From an uncultured Pseudoxanthomonas sp. (GTDB lineage Bacteria > Pseudomonadota > Gammaproteobacteria > Xanthomonadales > Xanthomonadaceae): DNA of 64,000 nucleotides. Both the position numbers and the translations under genes were made by a program. Location: positions 1 to 64,000 of the forward strand of contig CAMLGZ010000020.1 in NCBI GenBank assembly GCA_946479745.1. Direction: 5' to 3'. This document shows, in pieces, positions 1 to 8,875 of this stretch (position 1 is its first letter; each line of letters starts with the position of its first letter). Below the pieces are notes generated by a model. The model searched no databases. It saw only the letters and a program-made list of their open reading frames with translations, and was not told the origin of the DNA.

Positions 1-1029
<1,029 letters not shown>

Positions 1030-1054
1030 ATGATCGCGGCGTCGCGACAAAGAC

Positions 1055-1081
1055 AAGCCCGGGCATGCCCCGGGCTTTTTT
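1055..1081 (+). terminator. Intrinsic terminator after icd
   Basis: A perfect 9-bp stem AAGCCCGGG / CCCGGGCTT with a 5-base loop, followed by a run of six T. It lies 26 bases after the icd stop codon and would end that transcript. Confidence 0.92.
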
Positions 1082-1087
1082 GTGTTT

Positions 1088-1148
1088 GTAGGAGCGACGT
1101 GAGCCGCGATGGCCGCCAGCATTCCTTCGCGACTTACGTCGCTCCTAC
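1088..1148. repeat. Palindromic intergenic repeat, GTAGGAGCG family
   Basis: Two near-perfect inverted 22-base arms beginning GTAGGAGCGACGT. The same family, with GTAGGAGCGGGC arms, recurs at 10346 and 61158. The right arm supplies the TAG stop codon of the leftward gene ending at 1145. Confidence 0.9.
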
Positions 1149-1447
1149 GATTCGTGCAGAGCGTAGTGCTCTACTCGCGGCTCGAACTCAAGCAGGAAGT
1201 CGCGGTCTTCGGGATAGTACTTGGCCAGGGCGATGTCGCTGCCGGCGAAAGCGGCGATGGCTTCCGCCGATTCCCAATGCGTGACGATCAGAAAATGAGT
1301 CACATAGCCCGCGCTACGGTGCAGGATTTCCACCGATACGTTGCCCGGCGTGGAGCGATAGTCGGGAACGGCGCGAGCTTGCAGAAAGGCAAGGTATTCC
1401 GTGGATTTTTCGGCGAGGGTGACGCCATGCCAGAGGCGTGCGATCAC
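1145..1447 (-). CDS. Antibiotic biosynthesis monooxygenase (ABM) domain protein
   Basis: A 100-residue single-domain protein. The order MIARLWHG, EYLAFL, a GNVSVEIL strand, a THFLIVTHWES strand and a C-terminal FEPRVEHY strand matches the small dimeric alpha/beta barrel of the ABM/YgiN family. Members are cofactor-free monooxygenases or have unknown substrates; nothing here fixes the substrate. The start is GTG with GAGG seven bases upstream. The stop codon TAG falls inside the adjacent palindromic repeat. The gene for a small secreted protein lies 9 bases upstream, so the two may be cotranscribed. The family call is good; the function is open. Confidence 0.85.
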   Translation of the reverse strand: MIARLWHGVTLAEKSTEYLAFLQARAVPDYRSTPGNVSVEILHRSAGYVTHFLIVTHWESAEAIAAFAGSDIALAKYYPEDRDFLLEFEPRVEHYALHES

Positions 1448-1456
1448 GATCTGACC

Positions 1457-1798
1457 TCAGCGCGCGGCCAGCGCATCGGCGGCCGGCAACTGGCTGTCCA
1501 GTGTCGGAGTCGTCTGCGGCAAAGAGACCGGTGAGTGAGTGATGCGCACTGTATTGGTCGCCAGGAACAATGCCAGGTCGGCCGATTCCGGATACACGGT
1601 GATCCGGGGAAGGTCTACGATGCGGTGCGTCCGGAAATAGGCGAGGTCCTGCGGCGACGCGTGCACGGTGATGGCGGGCAGATCGACGATGCGGCCATCG
1701 GCCCGCGCGTCCGCCGGGAAGCTTGTGCGACTGGCCGCGGCCGTGGCCGCTGCCAGCACTGCCAAAGCGGCGAGTGGAATAACGAAGTTGGTATTCAT
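1457..1798 (-). CDS. Small secreted hypothetical protein with duplicated IVDLPxITV motif
   Basis: I do not recognise a named family. The 113-residue product starts at ATG 1798, which has GGAG eight bases upstream and gives a clean signal peptide (MNTNFVIPLAALAVLAAA). An upstream in-frame ATG six codons earlier lacks a better site. After the signal there are two copies of a short motif, RIVDLPAITVHA and RIVDLPRITVYP, about 24 residues apart, each followed by a D/E-L-A segment. The repeat suggests a small structural or binding unit in the periplasm. It ends 9 bases before the ABM-domain gene on the same strand, suggesting one transcript. Confidence 0.65.
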   Translation of the reverse strand: MNTNFVIPLAALAVLAAATAAASRTSFPADARADGRIVDLPAITVHASPQDLAYFRTHRIVDLPRITVYPESADLALFLATNTVRITHSPVSLPQTTPTLDSQLPAADALAAR

Positions 1799-1842
1799 GG
1801 TGTGGACTCCATGCATTCCTGCATGGCGGTCTGCCGGCTTTT

Positions 1843-2202
1843 TCAGCAGGTCGCGCAGGTTTGCGATTGCATGGCCTTGGCGCGCTGCGGCAGCCGTGAC
1901 CGGGTGGATAGCGCAGGTTCGTCTTCATCGACCTGCGGGAAAGGTTCGTTTATGTCGTCGATGTGGCCGGGCGTCACCGGACGTCCGCCCAGAAGCAGGA
2001 ACTCCTGGTACAGGCGATCTGCCTTTTTCCTGAGCCCAACGGAGACCGATCGCGGGCGGCCGATCGCGGCCGAGGCCGGACCCGCGCTTGGCGCGCTACG
2101 ATCCAGCGATGCCGGTGTAGCGATATTGCCTTCGATGAACATCATTCCGCGGCTGATGGCGCCCATTTCCCGCCACCAGGATTTGTAGAAGCTGCTAGCC
2201 AT
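1843..2202 (-). CDS. Hypothetical protein, 119 aa
   Basis: Unrecognised. The start at 2202 (MASSFYKSWW) is chosen because AGGAGA sits five bases upstream; an 18-codon upstream extension exists but has no ribosome binding site. The product is hydrophilic with no membrane segment, a GRPRSVSVGLRKKADRLYQEFLLLGG central helix-like stretch and a C-terminal pair of cysteines (TCATC) that could bind a metal. It is divergent from the LysR-type gene at 2311, with a 108-base gap between, so it is a plausible target of that regulator. The function cannot be assigned. Confidence 0.55.
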   Translation of the reverse strand: MASSFYKSWWREMGAISRGMMFIEGNIATPASLDRSAPSAGPASAAIGRPRSVSVGLRKKADRLYQEFLLLGGRPVTPGHIDDINEPFPQVDEDEPALSTRSRLPQRAKAMQSQTCATC

Positions 2203-2310
2203 GTCGTTCTCCTCTGCCGGCCCATCCGGCTTGAATGACAGCCAAGTTAGGCCCATTCTTTGTCTTGAAAAAGCGAAACTTCAGCAAGTTAGACTTGAGG
2301 TAAATTCAAG

Positions 2311-3183
2311 ATGAGCCGCCCGCCGCTTGACCAGATAGACGCCTTCGTCATCGCCGCCCGCCTGGGCAACCTGACCCGCGCCGCCGAAACCATGCACCTG
2401 ACTGTCAGCGCCTTGAGCCATCGCATGCGCTTGCTGGAAGAGCGCGTCGGCCAGCAGCTGTTGGCGCGCGGTCCGCGCGGTGTGGTGCTGACTCCGCAAG
2501 GGCAGCGCCTGTTCGATGCGGTGGCCGAGCCGATCGACGCGATCGAGCACGCCATGCGTCGGCTCAGCGCACGTACCGACAATCTGCTGACGCTCAGCCT
2601 GATCCCGTCGATGGCCACGGCGTGGCTGGTGCCGCGGTTGCCCGAGTTCCTGTCGCGCCATCCGGAACTCGGCCTCAGCCTGCAGGCGAGCACGCACGTG
2701 GTCGACTTCGAACGCGAGCCCGTCGACGCCGCCTTGCGCCTGGGCGCCGGCAAGTGGCCGGGCATCAGGGCCGAGTTCCTGTTCGATGAATGGATCACGC
2801 CGGTAGCCAGTCCCGCCTTCGTGCAACGGCACGGCAAACCGGCGCTTGCCAGGATCGCCACGCTGCCGTTGCTGGGCGATCCTGCCGAGCGTTGGAAGGA
2901 CTGGTTCGCCGCGTTCGGCGGCAAAGCACCGGCGCGGCATGTCGCCGCTTTCGACGACACCGAGACCCTGCACCAGGCCGCCGCACAAGGTTTGGGCGTC
3001 GCACTGGCACGGCTGACCCTGGCGCAGCCGTTGATCGATAGCGGGCGCCTGGTACGGCTGACCCGCAAACGGCTGAAGGCCGAGTTCGCGCATTACCTGG
3101 TGTATCCGGAGCGCAGCCTGCAGCTCGCCGGATTCCAGGCCATGCGCAGTTGGTTGCTGGAGCAGGCCGCCATCGCCAAGTGA
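2311..3183 (+). CDS. LysR-family transcriptional regulator (GcvA-like)
   Basis: 290 residues. The N-terminal winged helix-turn-helix occupies about residues 5-65 ([28 protein letters not shown], then [12 protein letters not shown]), and an effector-binding type-2 periplasmic fold follows from about 90 to 285. Its WLVPRLPEF and [13 protein letters not shown] segments resemble the GcvA/AmpR subgroup. GAGG lies upstream of the ATG at a ten-base spacing. LysR proteins commonly control the divergent neighbour, here the hypothetical gene starting at 2202; the shared intergenic region would hold the binding site. The ligand is unknown. Confidence 0.93.
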   Translation: MSRPPLDQIDAFVIAARLGNLTRAAETMHLTVSALSHRMRLLEERVGQQLLARGPRGVVLTPQGQRLFDAVAEPIDAIEHAMRRLSARTDNLLTLSLIPSMATAWLVPRLPEFLSRHPELGLSLQASTHVVDFEREPVDAALRLGAGKWPGIRAEFLFDEWITPVASPAFVQRHGKPALARIATLPLLGDPAERWKDWFAAFGGKAPARHVAAFDDTETLHQAAAQGLGVALARLTLAQPLIDSGRLVRLTRKRLKAEFAHYLVYPERSLQLAGFQAMRSWLLEQAAIAK

Positions 3184-3221
3184 TAGCCGGCGCGCGGACC
3201 GATTGCCATTACGATGCGGGC

Positions 3222-4928
3222 ATGGAACCCGCCGACATCTACGCTGCCCTCATCCGCGATGCATTCGAGGACTACCACGCGCGCTTCGCCGACATCAGCC
3301 GGCGGGCGAAGCTGCGTTTCGAAACGCGCGATTGGGCGGCGGCGCGGACCGATGCGGTCGAACGTATCGAGCTGTACGACCAATGCATCGCCGAATGCAT
3401 GCTGCGCCTGGAGGCGACGCTGCAGGAACGCGCGCACGACCATGCGCTGTGGTCTTCGATACGCGACGCTTACGAGCGGTTGATCGGCGAGCTGATAGAC
3501 CGCGAACTGTTCAAGACGTTCTACAACACGCTCACCCGTCGTTTCTTCAGCACCCAGGGCGTGGACACGGCGGTGGAATTCGTGGCGCTGAACATAGAGC
3601 CCACCGACGCCATCACCCATCCGGTGGAACGGCACAGCTATGCGGTTTCGGAGCTGCGCCCGGTCGATACCTTCACCCGGGTACTGGGCGACTATCGTTT
3701 CAACGTGCCTTACGCGCACCGCACGCGATGCGCGGCATCGATAGCGGTGCGCTTGCAGGACGACCTGGCGCACTGGGGCCCGAATCCGCTGCGTTCGGTG
3801 GAACTGCTGGAGACGGTGTTCTATCGTGAGCGACGCGCCTATCTGATCGGCCGCGTGTTCGGCGAACACCGCTTCTCCCCTTTTGTGATCGCGCTGGTCA
3901 ACGATGCCGGCGGCCTGCGCGTGGACGCGGTGCTGACCCATCGCGCCGACGTGGTGCATCTTTTCAGCTATTCGCGCAGCTATTTCCATGCCGACCTGGG
4001 TACGGTGGGCGATGCGGTGGTGTTTCTGCGCACGCTGCTTCCCGGCAAGCCCATCGACGAGATCTATACCGTGCTGGGGCGCGCCAAGCAGGGCAAGACC
4101 GAACGCTTCCGCACCTTCTTCCGCCATTTCGCCGCCCAGCGCCACGAGCAGCTGACCCAGGCCGAGGGCGAACGCGGCATGGTCATGGCGGTGTTCACCC
4201 TGCCCAGCTATCCGCTGGTGTTCAAGGTGATACGCGACCGCTTCGCCTATCCGAAGGAAATGAACCGCGCCGAGGTGGAGGCCAAGTATTCGCTGGTCTT
4301 CCACCACGACCGCGTCGGACGGCTGGTGGATGCGCAGCCTTACCGGTTCCTGCGTTTTCCGCGCGCGCGTTTCGCGCCGGCCCTGCTGCAGGAGCTGCGC
4401 GAAACCTGCGCCAACGGCATCCGCGAGGACGGCGAGGACGTCGTGATCAAGCTGTGCTACGTGGAACGGCGCATGCGCCCGCTGAACCTGTACGTGCGCG
4501 AGCAGTCTCTGGAGGCCGCGCGCCTGGCCGCGATCGACTACGGGCAGGCGATCAAGGACCTGGCCCGCAACAACATCTTCCCCGGCGACATGCTGCTGAA
4601 GAATTTCGGCGTGTCCGGGCACGGCCGTGCGGTGTTCTACGACTACGACGAGCTGTGCCTGATGACCGAGTGCAACTTCCGCGCCATCCCGCAACCTCAC
4701 CATCACGAGGAAGAGATGGAGGATGGTTGGTTCTACGCCGCGCCCAACGACATCTTTCCCGAACAGTTCCCCAAATTCCTCGGCCTGTCCCCTCCATTGA
4801 TGGAGGCGTTGAAGACGACGCATGGCGAGATCTTCGACGTGCACTGGTGGCGTGGGCTGCAGATGCGGCTGCGGGCGGGCGACTATCCGGACACGCCGCC
4901 GTATCCGGACGCGTTGCGGCTGGCTTGA
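3222..4928 (+). CDS. aceK: Isocitrate dehydrogenase kinase/phosphatase
   Basis: A bifunctional enzyme that phosphorylates or dephosphorylates the active-site serine of isocitrate dehydrogenase, switching carbon flow between the TCA cycle and the glyoxylate shunt. The product is 568 residues (E. coli AceK 578). Start 3222 ([15 protein letters not shown]) is preferred over an in-frame upstream start that overlaps the LysR gene. The N-terminal regulatory half runs to about residue 310; the kinase-like half has [22 protein letters not shown] (ATP-binding strands), [13 protein letters not shown] near 450-462 and [17 protein letters not shown] near 470-486, all closely matching E. coli. No aceA or aceB is in the window; the substrate gene icd is just upstream. 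Identity is very secure. Confidence 0.98.
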   Translation: MEPADIYAALIRDAFEDYHARFADISRRAKLRFETRDWAAARTDAVERIELYDQCIAECMLRLEATLQERAHDHALWSSIRDAYERLIGELIDRELFKTFYNTLTRRFFSTQGVDTAVEFVALNIEPTDAITHPVERHSYAVSELRPVDTFTRVLGDYRFNVPYAHRTRCAASIAVRLQDDLAHWGPNPLRSVELLETVFYRERRAYLIGRVFGEHRFSPFVIALVNDAGGLRVDAVLTHRADVVHLFSYSRSYFHADLGTVGDAVVFLRTLLPGKPIDEIYTVLGRAKQGKTERFRTFFRHFAAQRHEQLTQAEGERGMVMAVFTLPSYPLVFKVIRDRFAYPKEMNRAEVEAKYSLVFHHDRVGRLVDAQPYRFLRFPRARFAPALLQELRETCANGIREDGEDVVIKLCYVERRMRPLNLYVREQSLEAARLAAIDYGQAIKDLARNNIFPGDMLLKNFGVSGHGRAVFYDYDELCLMTECNFRAIPQPHHHEEEMEDGWFYAAPNDIFPEQFPKFLGLSPPLMEALKTTHGEIFDVHWWRGLQMRLRAGDYPDTPPYPDALRLA

Positions 4929-4970
4929 ATAGTCGACGTTCGACTACCTTCGCGAGCAGATCGAAATAAC

Positions 4971-5074
4971 CCGTTCGTGGTGAGCCTGTCGAACCACGCT
5001 TTTAGAGCCATAGCAAATCAATGGCAATCTACTTCTTCGCAAAGAGCGTGGTTCGACAGGCTCACCACGAACGG
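4971..5074. repeat. Long inverted repeat, TTCGTGGTGAGCC family
   Basis: Perfect 27-base-scale arms CCGTTCGTGGTGAGCCTG and its complement flank a 50-base AT-richer spacer. A degenerate partial copy (CCGTTCGTGGCGAAC) occurs near 27800. It lies in the aceK-to-5231 gap. Confidence 0.88.
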
Positions 5075-5130
5075 ATTTCCATGGCTTGCTCCCTGCGGCT
5101 CATAGGAGGCTTTTTTACCCACGTGTCCGG

Positions 5131-5158
5131 AGCGTCGGGGACGTAGCCCCGACCTACG
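5131..5158. repeat. Single hairpin of the GTAGGTCGGGG repeat family
   Basis: AGCGTCGGGGACGTAGCCCC followed by GACCTACG: one arm of the family seen as full inverted pairs at 16493, 30440, 34719, 46170 and 57038. Confidence 0.85.
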
Positions 5159-5230
5159 TTGCCAATGCGGCAACGCGACTTTCCGGACCGCGTGCTAGGC
5201 TCGCCGCACTTTCAACGCGGAGCGCTTTGC

Positions 5231-6088
5231 ATGAATCGTATTTCCCTGTTTCTTGGTGTCGCCGTAGCCCTGTCCGCCGCGACTGGCGCGTACGCGCAAA
5301 GCGCACCCGCATCGGCAGCGAAGAGCGAAACCACTGCCGCTTCTGCCCTGGACGCCGTACTGGCCGGCAACTGGCGCGACCCGGCCAACGTGGCGCGCGA
5401 CGGCTACCGTCATCCGAAGGAAACGCTGAACTTCTTCGGCCTTTCGCCTGCGCAGACGGTGATCGAGATCACTCCCGGTGGCGGCTGGTATTCGGAAATC
5501 CTGGCGCCGTACCTGCGCGACAATGGGCAGTACATCGCCGCCGTGGTGGACCCGGCCAGCGTGGCCGAGGGCCGCAGCCGCGACTATCAGCAGAAGAACA
5601 AGACCGCGCTGGAAACCAAGTTCGGCGCCGCATCGGCACAGTACGGAAAGGCGAAGGTCGTCGGCTACGACCCCAAGGTGCCGGTGTTCGGACCGGCCGA
5701 TTCGGCGGACCTGGTGCTGACCTTCCGCAACGTGCACAACTGGCGCAGTGCGGGCCAGGCCGAGGGCATGTTCAAGGGCTTCTTCGCGGTGCTCAAGCCA
5801 GGCGGCGTGCTGGGTGTGGTGGAGCATCGCGCCAAGGCCGACGTGCCGGCCGACGACAAGAGCGGCTATGTGGGCCAGGCGCAAGTGATTGCGATGGCCG
5901 AGGCGGCGGGATTCAAGCTGCAGGAAAAGAGCGAGGTCAACGCCAACCCGCGCGACACCAAGGACTACCCCAACGGCGTGTGGACGCTGCCGCCGGTCAA
6001 CGATCATGCGGCCGCGGACGACGCGAAGTACAAGGCGATCGGGGAAAGCGACCGGATGACTTTGCGGTTTGTGAAGCCGGCGCAGTAG
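5231..6088 (+). CDS. Exported class I SAM-methyltransferase-like protein
   Basis: 285 residues. The start at 5231 has GGAG eight bases upstream and gives a signal peptide cleaved after AYA/Q near residue 23, so the protein should be periplasmic. The mature part shows a Rossmann methyltransferase pattern: ETLNFFGLSPAQTVIEITPGGGWYSEILAPYL (motif I with G-G-G), a DPAS segment after strand 2, SADLVLTFRNVHNW, and FFAVLKPGGVLGVVEHR (motif III region). This matches the family of secreted class I methyltransferase-fold proteins common in proteobacteria whose activity is not established. Export is odd because SAM is cytoplasmic; the fold may have another role. Repeats flank the gene on both sides. Confidence 0.82.
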   Translation: MNRISLFLGVAVALSAATGAYAQSAPASAAKSETTAASALDAVLAGNWRDPANVARDGYRHPKETLNFFGLSPAQTVIEITPGGGWYSEILAPYLRDNGQYIAAVVDPASVAEGRSRDYQQKNKTALETKFGAASAQYGKAKVVGYDPKVPVFGPADSADLVLTFRNVHNWRSAGQAEGMFKGFFAVLKPGGVLGVVEHRAKADVPADDKSGYVGQAQVIAMAEAAGFKLQEKSEVNANPRDTKDYPNGVWTLPPVNDHAAADDAKYKAIGESDRMTLRFVKPAQ

Positions 6089-6090
6089 TG

Positions 6091-6230
6091 CTTTCCTTCT
6101 CCTCCGGGAGGAGGTGCCCGAAGGGCGGATGAGGGAATGGGATATCGGTTTGTAATGTAGTTTCCGTGGGTCTGAATTCTCCCTCCCTCATCCGTCGCTA
6201 CGCGCCACCTTCTCCCGGAGGGAGAAGGGA
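6091..6230. repeat. Paired palindromic repeat, CTTCTCCCGGAGGGAG family
   Basis: The left arm pairs CCTTCTCCTCCGGGAGGAGG with a following GGCGGATGAGGGAATGG; the right arm is the reverse arrangement, CTCCCTCATCC then CACCTTCTCCCGGAGGGAG. Related pairs occur at 12836, 15547 and 21234. Its right end lies 13 bases before the rluE start. Confidence 0.85.
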
Positions 6231-6242
6231 AAGCCTCTCATC

Positions 6243-6779
6243 ATGCTCATCGCCCTCAACAAGCCCTTCAACGTCCTCTGCCAGTTCACCGACCGCAGCC
6301 AACCCGCGCGTCGCACGCTGGCCGAGTTCGGATTGCCGGCGGACGTGTACGCAGCCGGCCGTCTGGACTACGACAGCGAAGGACTGCTGCTGCTGACCGA
6401 TGACGGCGCACTGGCGCACCAGCTGACCGATCCACGGCATAAGCAGCCGAAAACCTATTGGGTGCAGGTGGAAGGATCCGTGGACGAGGCCAAGCTCTCG
6501 GCGCTTTCGGAAGGCGTGCTGTTGAACGATGGCATCACCTTGCCGGCCAGCGCGCGCGCGTTGGAAACGGCGCCGGAGTTGTGGCCGCGCGATCCGCCGG
6601 TGCGTTTCCGCAAGACCGTGCCCGATGCGTGGATCGAACTGACGATCAGCGAAGGCCGCAATCGGCAGGTACGGCGGATGACCGCCGCGGTCGGGCTGCC
6701 GACCCTGCGTCTGATACGCGTGGCGATGGGAGGGATACACCTGAATGATCTTTCGCCCGGGGCGTGGCGCTTGGCCTAG
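6243..6779 (+). CDS. rluE: 23S rRNA pseudouridine synthase (RluE type)
   Basis: Converts uridine to pseudouridine in 23S rRNA (U2457 in E. coli RluE). 178 residues. The catalytic aspartate is in DVYAAGRLDYDSEGLLLLTDDGAL. The downstream KTYWVQVEG, GVLLNDGITLPA, LWPRDPPVRFRK, EGRNRQVRRMTAAVGLPTLRLIR and AMGGIHLNDLSPGAW segments match RluE position by position. There is no N-terminal S4 domain, as in RluE and unlike RluB/RluF. GGGAAAG of the preceding repeat arm is the only purine-rich sequence near the ATG, so the repeat may provide its ribosome binding site. The 268 bases after it hold no gene I can support. Confidence 0.93.
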   Translation: MLIALNKPFNVLCQFTDRSQPARRTLAEFGLPADVYAAGRLDYDSEGLLLLTDDGALAHQLTDPRHKQPKTYWVQVEGSVDEAKLSALSEGVLLNDGITLPASARALETAPELWPRDPPVRFRKTVPDAWIELTISEGRNRQVRRMTAAVGLPTLRLIRVAMGGIHLNDLSPGAWRLA

Positions 6780-7047
6780 ATCGCTTGCGTATCCCAATGG
6801 CCTGGCGCCGAAGAAACCCGGCCTCTCGGATAAGTTTCCAGAGGTCCATGGATCGTGGCTGTCGTGACCTCATGGTGCTGGCGCGCTTCCAGCCTGGCTG
6901 GGTACTGGTCCGCCAACGTGCAAGACTTGCCATGACCGCTGAACTGGGACGCTAAGCACAGCGCGGGGCATGTGCCGCATCGATGATGGCGCGCCTTGAT
7001 GGCCTCGCGCACGGACGCCACGTGTTTGACGCGGGAAAGGGCAAGGG

Positions 7048-8865
7048 ATGAAAGGGGACATCATGAGAATCTGGTACCTGTCGCTGTTCGCGTCGCCGCT
7101 ATGGCGCCTGCTGTTTGTGCTGATGGTGTTCGCCTCCTTGCTGCGTCAGGACGTGCGAGCGCCTGCATCCACAGCCACATCGCCGGCGCGAACCTCGTCG
7201 TCCGGTGTATCGGCTGCACAGGTGCGGGTGACGGGCGGCAACTTGCCGGCGCGTCGAATGCCGCTCAGCCAGGAGGACAGCGCGCGATTTCTGGCCCAGG
7301 CCACTTTCGGTCCAACGCTTGAGGACATCGAACGGGTCGAGCAACTCGGCTACGTCGGCTGGATCGAAGAGCAGATAGCTCACCCCATGTCATCGCAGCT
7401 GCGCTTTCTGCACGCCGCCGGTGCGACGAGCGAACCCGAGTGGCGACTTGACGCCTGGTTTACGCATGCGCTGGGCGGGCGTGATCCGTTCGATCCGAAC
7501 ATGATCCATCGCGACCAGCTTCGCCAACGCGTCGCTTTCGCGTTGAGCGAGATATTCGTCGTTTCCGATGCCACTTCCGACAGTCTGAGCGGCGCACCCC
7601 AGGGCATGACGGACTACTACGACACGCTGGCACGGGGTGCGTTCGGCAACTTCCGCGATCTGCTCGAGGACGTCACCCTGCATCCGGTGATGGGCGTTTA
7701 CCTTTCCATGCTGGGGAACGAGAAACCGGACACCGCCAACAATATTCGTCCCGACGAGAACTACGCGCGCGAGGTCCTTCAGCTTTTCAGCGTGGGCACC
7801 GTCATGCTTGGGCAGGATGGCGCGCCGCTCGATGGCAATGGGGATGGGAGGCCGGATCCCAGCTACGGCCAAGACACCGTCAAGGGATTCGCGCACGTCT
7901 TCACCGGCTGGTCGTTTTCCGAGTGCCCGTGGGAATTCCGCGGCTGCTACGCCCACGACAAGACGAGTCCGGCGTGGGTCAGCCCGATGAAGAGCTATCC
8001 GCAATACCACGCCTCCTCGCAGACCAAGCAACTTCTCGTGTATCCGGGCATCACGCTGCCCGGCGGTGTGCTGGCGGCTGGCGGCACACCTGAGAGCGAC
8101 TTGGACGCCGCGCTCGACAACATCTTCCACCATCCCAACGTCGGCCCGTTCATCGGTAAACAGCTCATCCAGCGACTGGTCACCAGCAATCCGAGTCCGG
8201 CCTACGTACAGCGCGTGGCGCAGGTATTCAATGACAACGGAAGCGGTTTACGCGGCGATATGAGGGCCGTGGTGCGGGCGATCCTGCTGGACAGCGAGGC
8301 CCGGCAGGCGAATCCGCCCGCCAACTTCGGCAAGGTGCGCGAACCCTTGGTGCGGCTGACGCATCTGTTGCGCGCCACGGACGCCAGCGCCGGCACCGGT
8401 CACACGGAGGAGTTCTGGACGCTGTCGTCGGACCTCGGCCAGATGCCGATGTCGGCGCCATCGGTGTTCAACTTCTTCAGTCCCCGCTACATGCCGCCCG
8501 GACTGCTGGCCAATGCCGGCCTGGTGGCGCCGGAGCTGCAGCTGGCGACCGACTACTTGCTGCCCAGCCACGAGGCGTACTTCTTCCGGCGCGCCGTCGA
8601 TCACACGGTCGAAGGCCCGCCGCACGCCACCGGAACGTTCGCGGTCAACGTGGGCCGCGACCTGCCACTGGCCGCGGACGCACCGGCCTTGGTATCGCGC
8701 TACAACCTGCTGTTTTTGTCCGGTCGCATGTCGCCGAAGATGCAGAACACCCTGGTCGCCCATCTGCAGACGATCCCGGCTTCCACCGTCGCCGGGCGAC
8801 GGGAGCGCGTGCGCAATGCGCTATACCTGATCGTCAATTCCCCCGAATACGTCGTGCAGAAGTGA
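7048..8865 (+). CDS. DUF1800 family protein, secreted
   Basis: 605 residues (600 if the in-frame ATG at 7063, preceded by AAAGGGGA, is used). An N-terminal hydrophobic stretch (residues about 8-30) suggests export. The body carries DUF1800 landmarks: ARFLAQATFGPTLEDIERV, WIEEQI, LRQRVAFALSEIFVVSD, YYDTLARGAFGNFRDLLEDVTLHPVMGVYLSMLGN, NYAREVLQLFSVGTVMLG, FTGWSF, FHHPNVGPFIGKQLIQRLVTSNPSPAYV. DUF1800 and DUF1501 genes are paired in many proteobacteria and planctomycetes; their activity is not established. The gene ends 10 bases before the DUF1501 gene, so they form an operon. The family is confident; the role is unknown. Confidence 0.93.
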   Translation: MKGDIMRIWYLSLFASPLWRLLFVLMVFASLLRQDVRAPASTATSPARTSSSGVSAAQVRVTGGNLPARRMPLSQEDSARFLAQATFGPTLEDIERVEQLGYVGWIEEQIAHPMSSQLRFLHAAGATSEPEWRLDAWFTHALGGRDPFDPNMIHRDQLRQRVAFALSEIFVVSDATSDSLSGAPQGMTDYYDTLARGAFGNFRDLLEDVTLHPVMGVYLSMLGNEKPDTANNIRPDENYAREVLQLFSVGTVMLGQDGAPLDGNGDGRPDPSYGQDTVKGFAHVFTGWSFSECPWEFRGCYAHDKTSPAWVSPMKSYPQYHASSQTKQLLVYPGITLPGGVLAAGGTPESDLDAALDNIFHHPNVGPFIGKQLIQRLVTSNPSPAYVQRVAQVFNDNGSGLRGDMRAVVRAILLDSEARQANPPANFGKVREPLVRLTHLLRATDASAGTGHTEEFWTLSSDLGQMPMSAPSVFNFFSPRYMPPGLLANAGLVAPELQLATDYLLPSHEAYFFRRAVDHTVEGPPHATGTFAVNVGRDLPLAADAPALVSRYNLLFLSGRMSPKMQNTLVAHLQTIPASTVAGRRERVRNALYLIVNSPEYVVQK

Positions 8866-8875
8866 GGACACCGCA

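Noticed and set aside
3093..4844. 583-codon open frame antisense to aceK
   Set aside because: It is the shadow of a high-GC gene: no family features, His/Gln/Arg-rich composition and overlap with an unmistakable AceK.
6780..7047. Short minus-strand open frames after rluE
   Set aside because: Three overlapping frames of 60-95 codons without ribosome binding site or conserved features. I see no supported gene in this gap; a remnant cannot be excluded.
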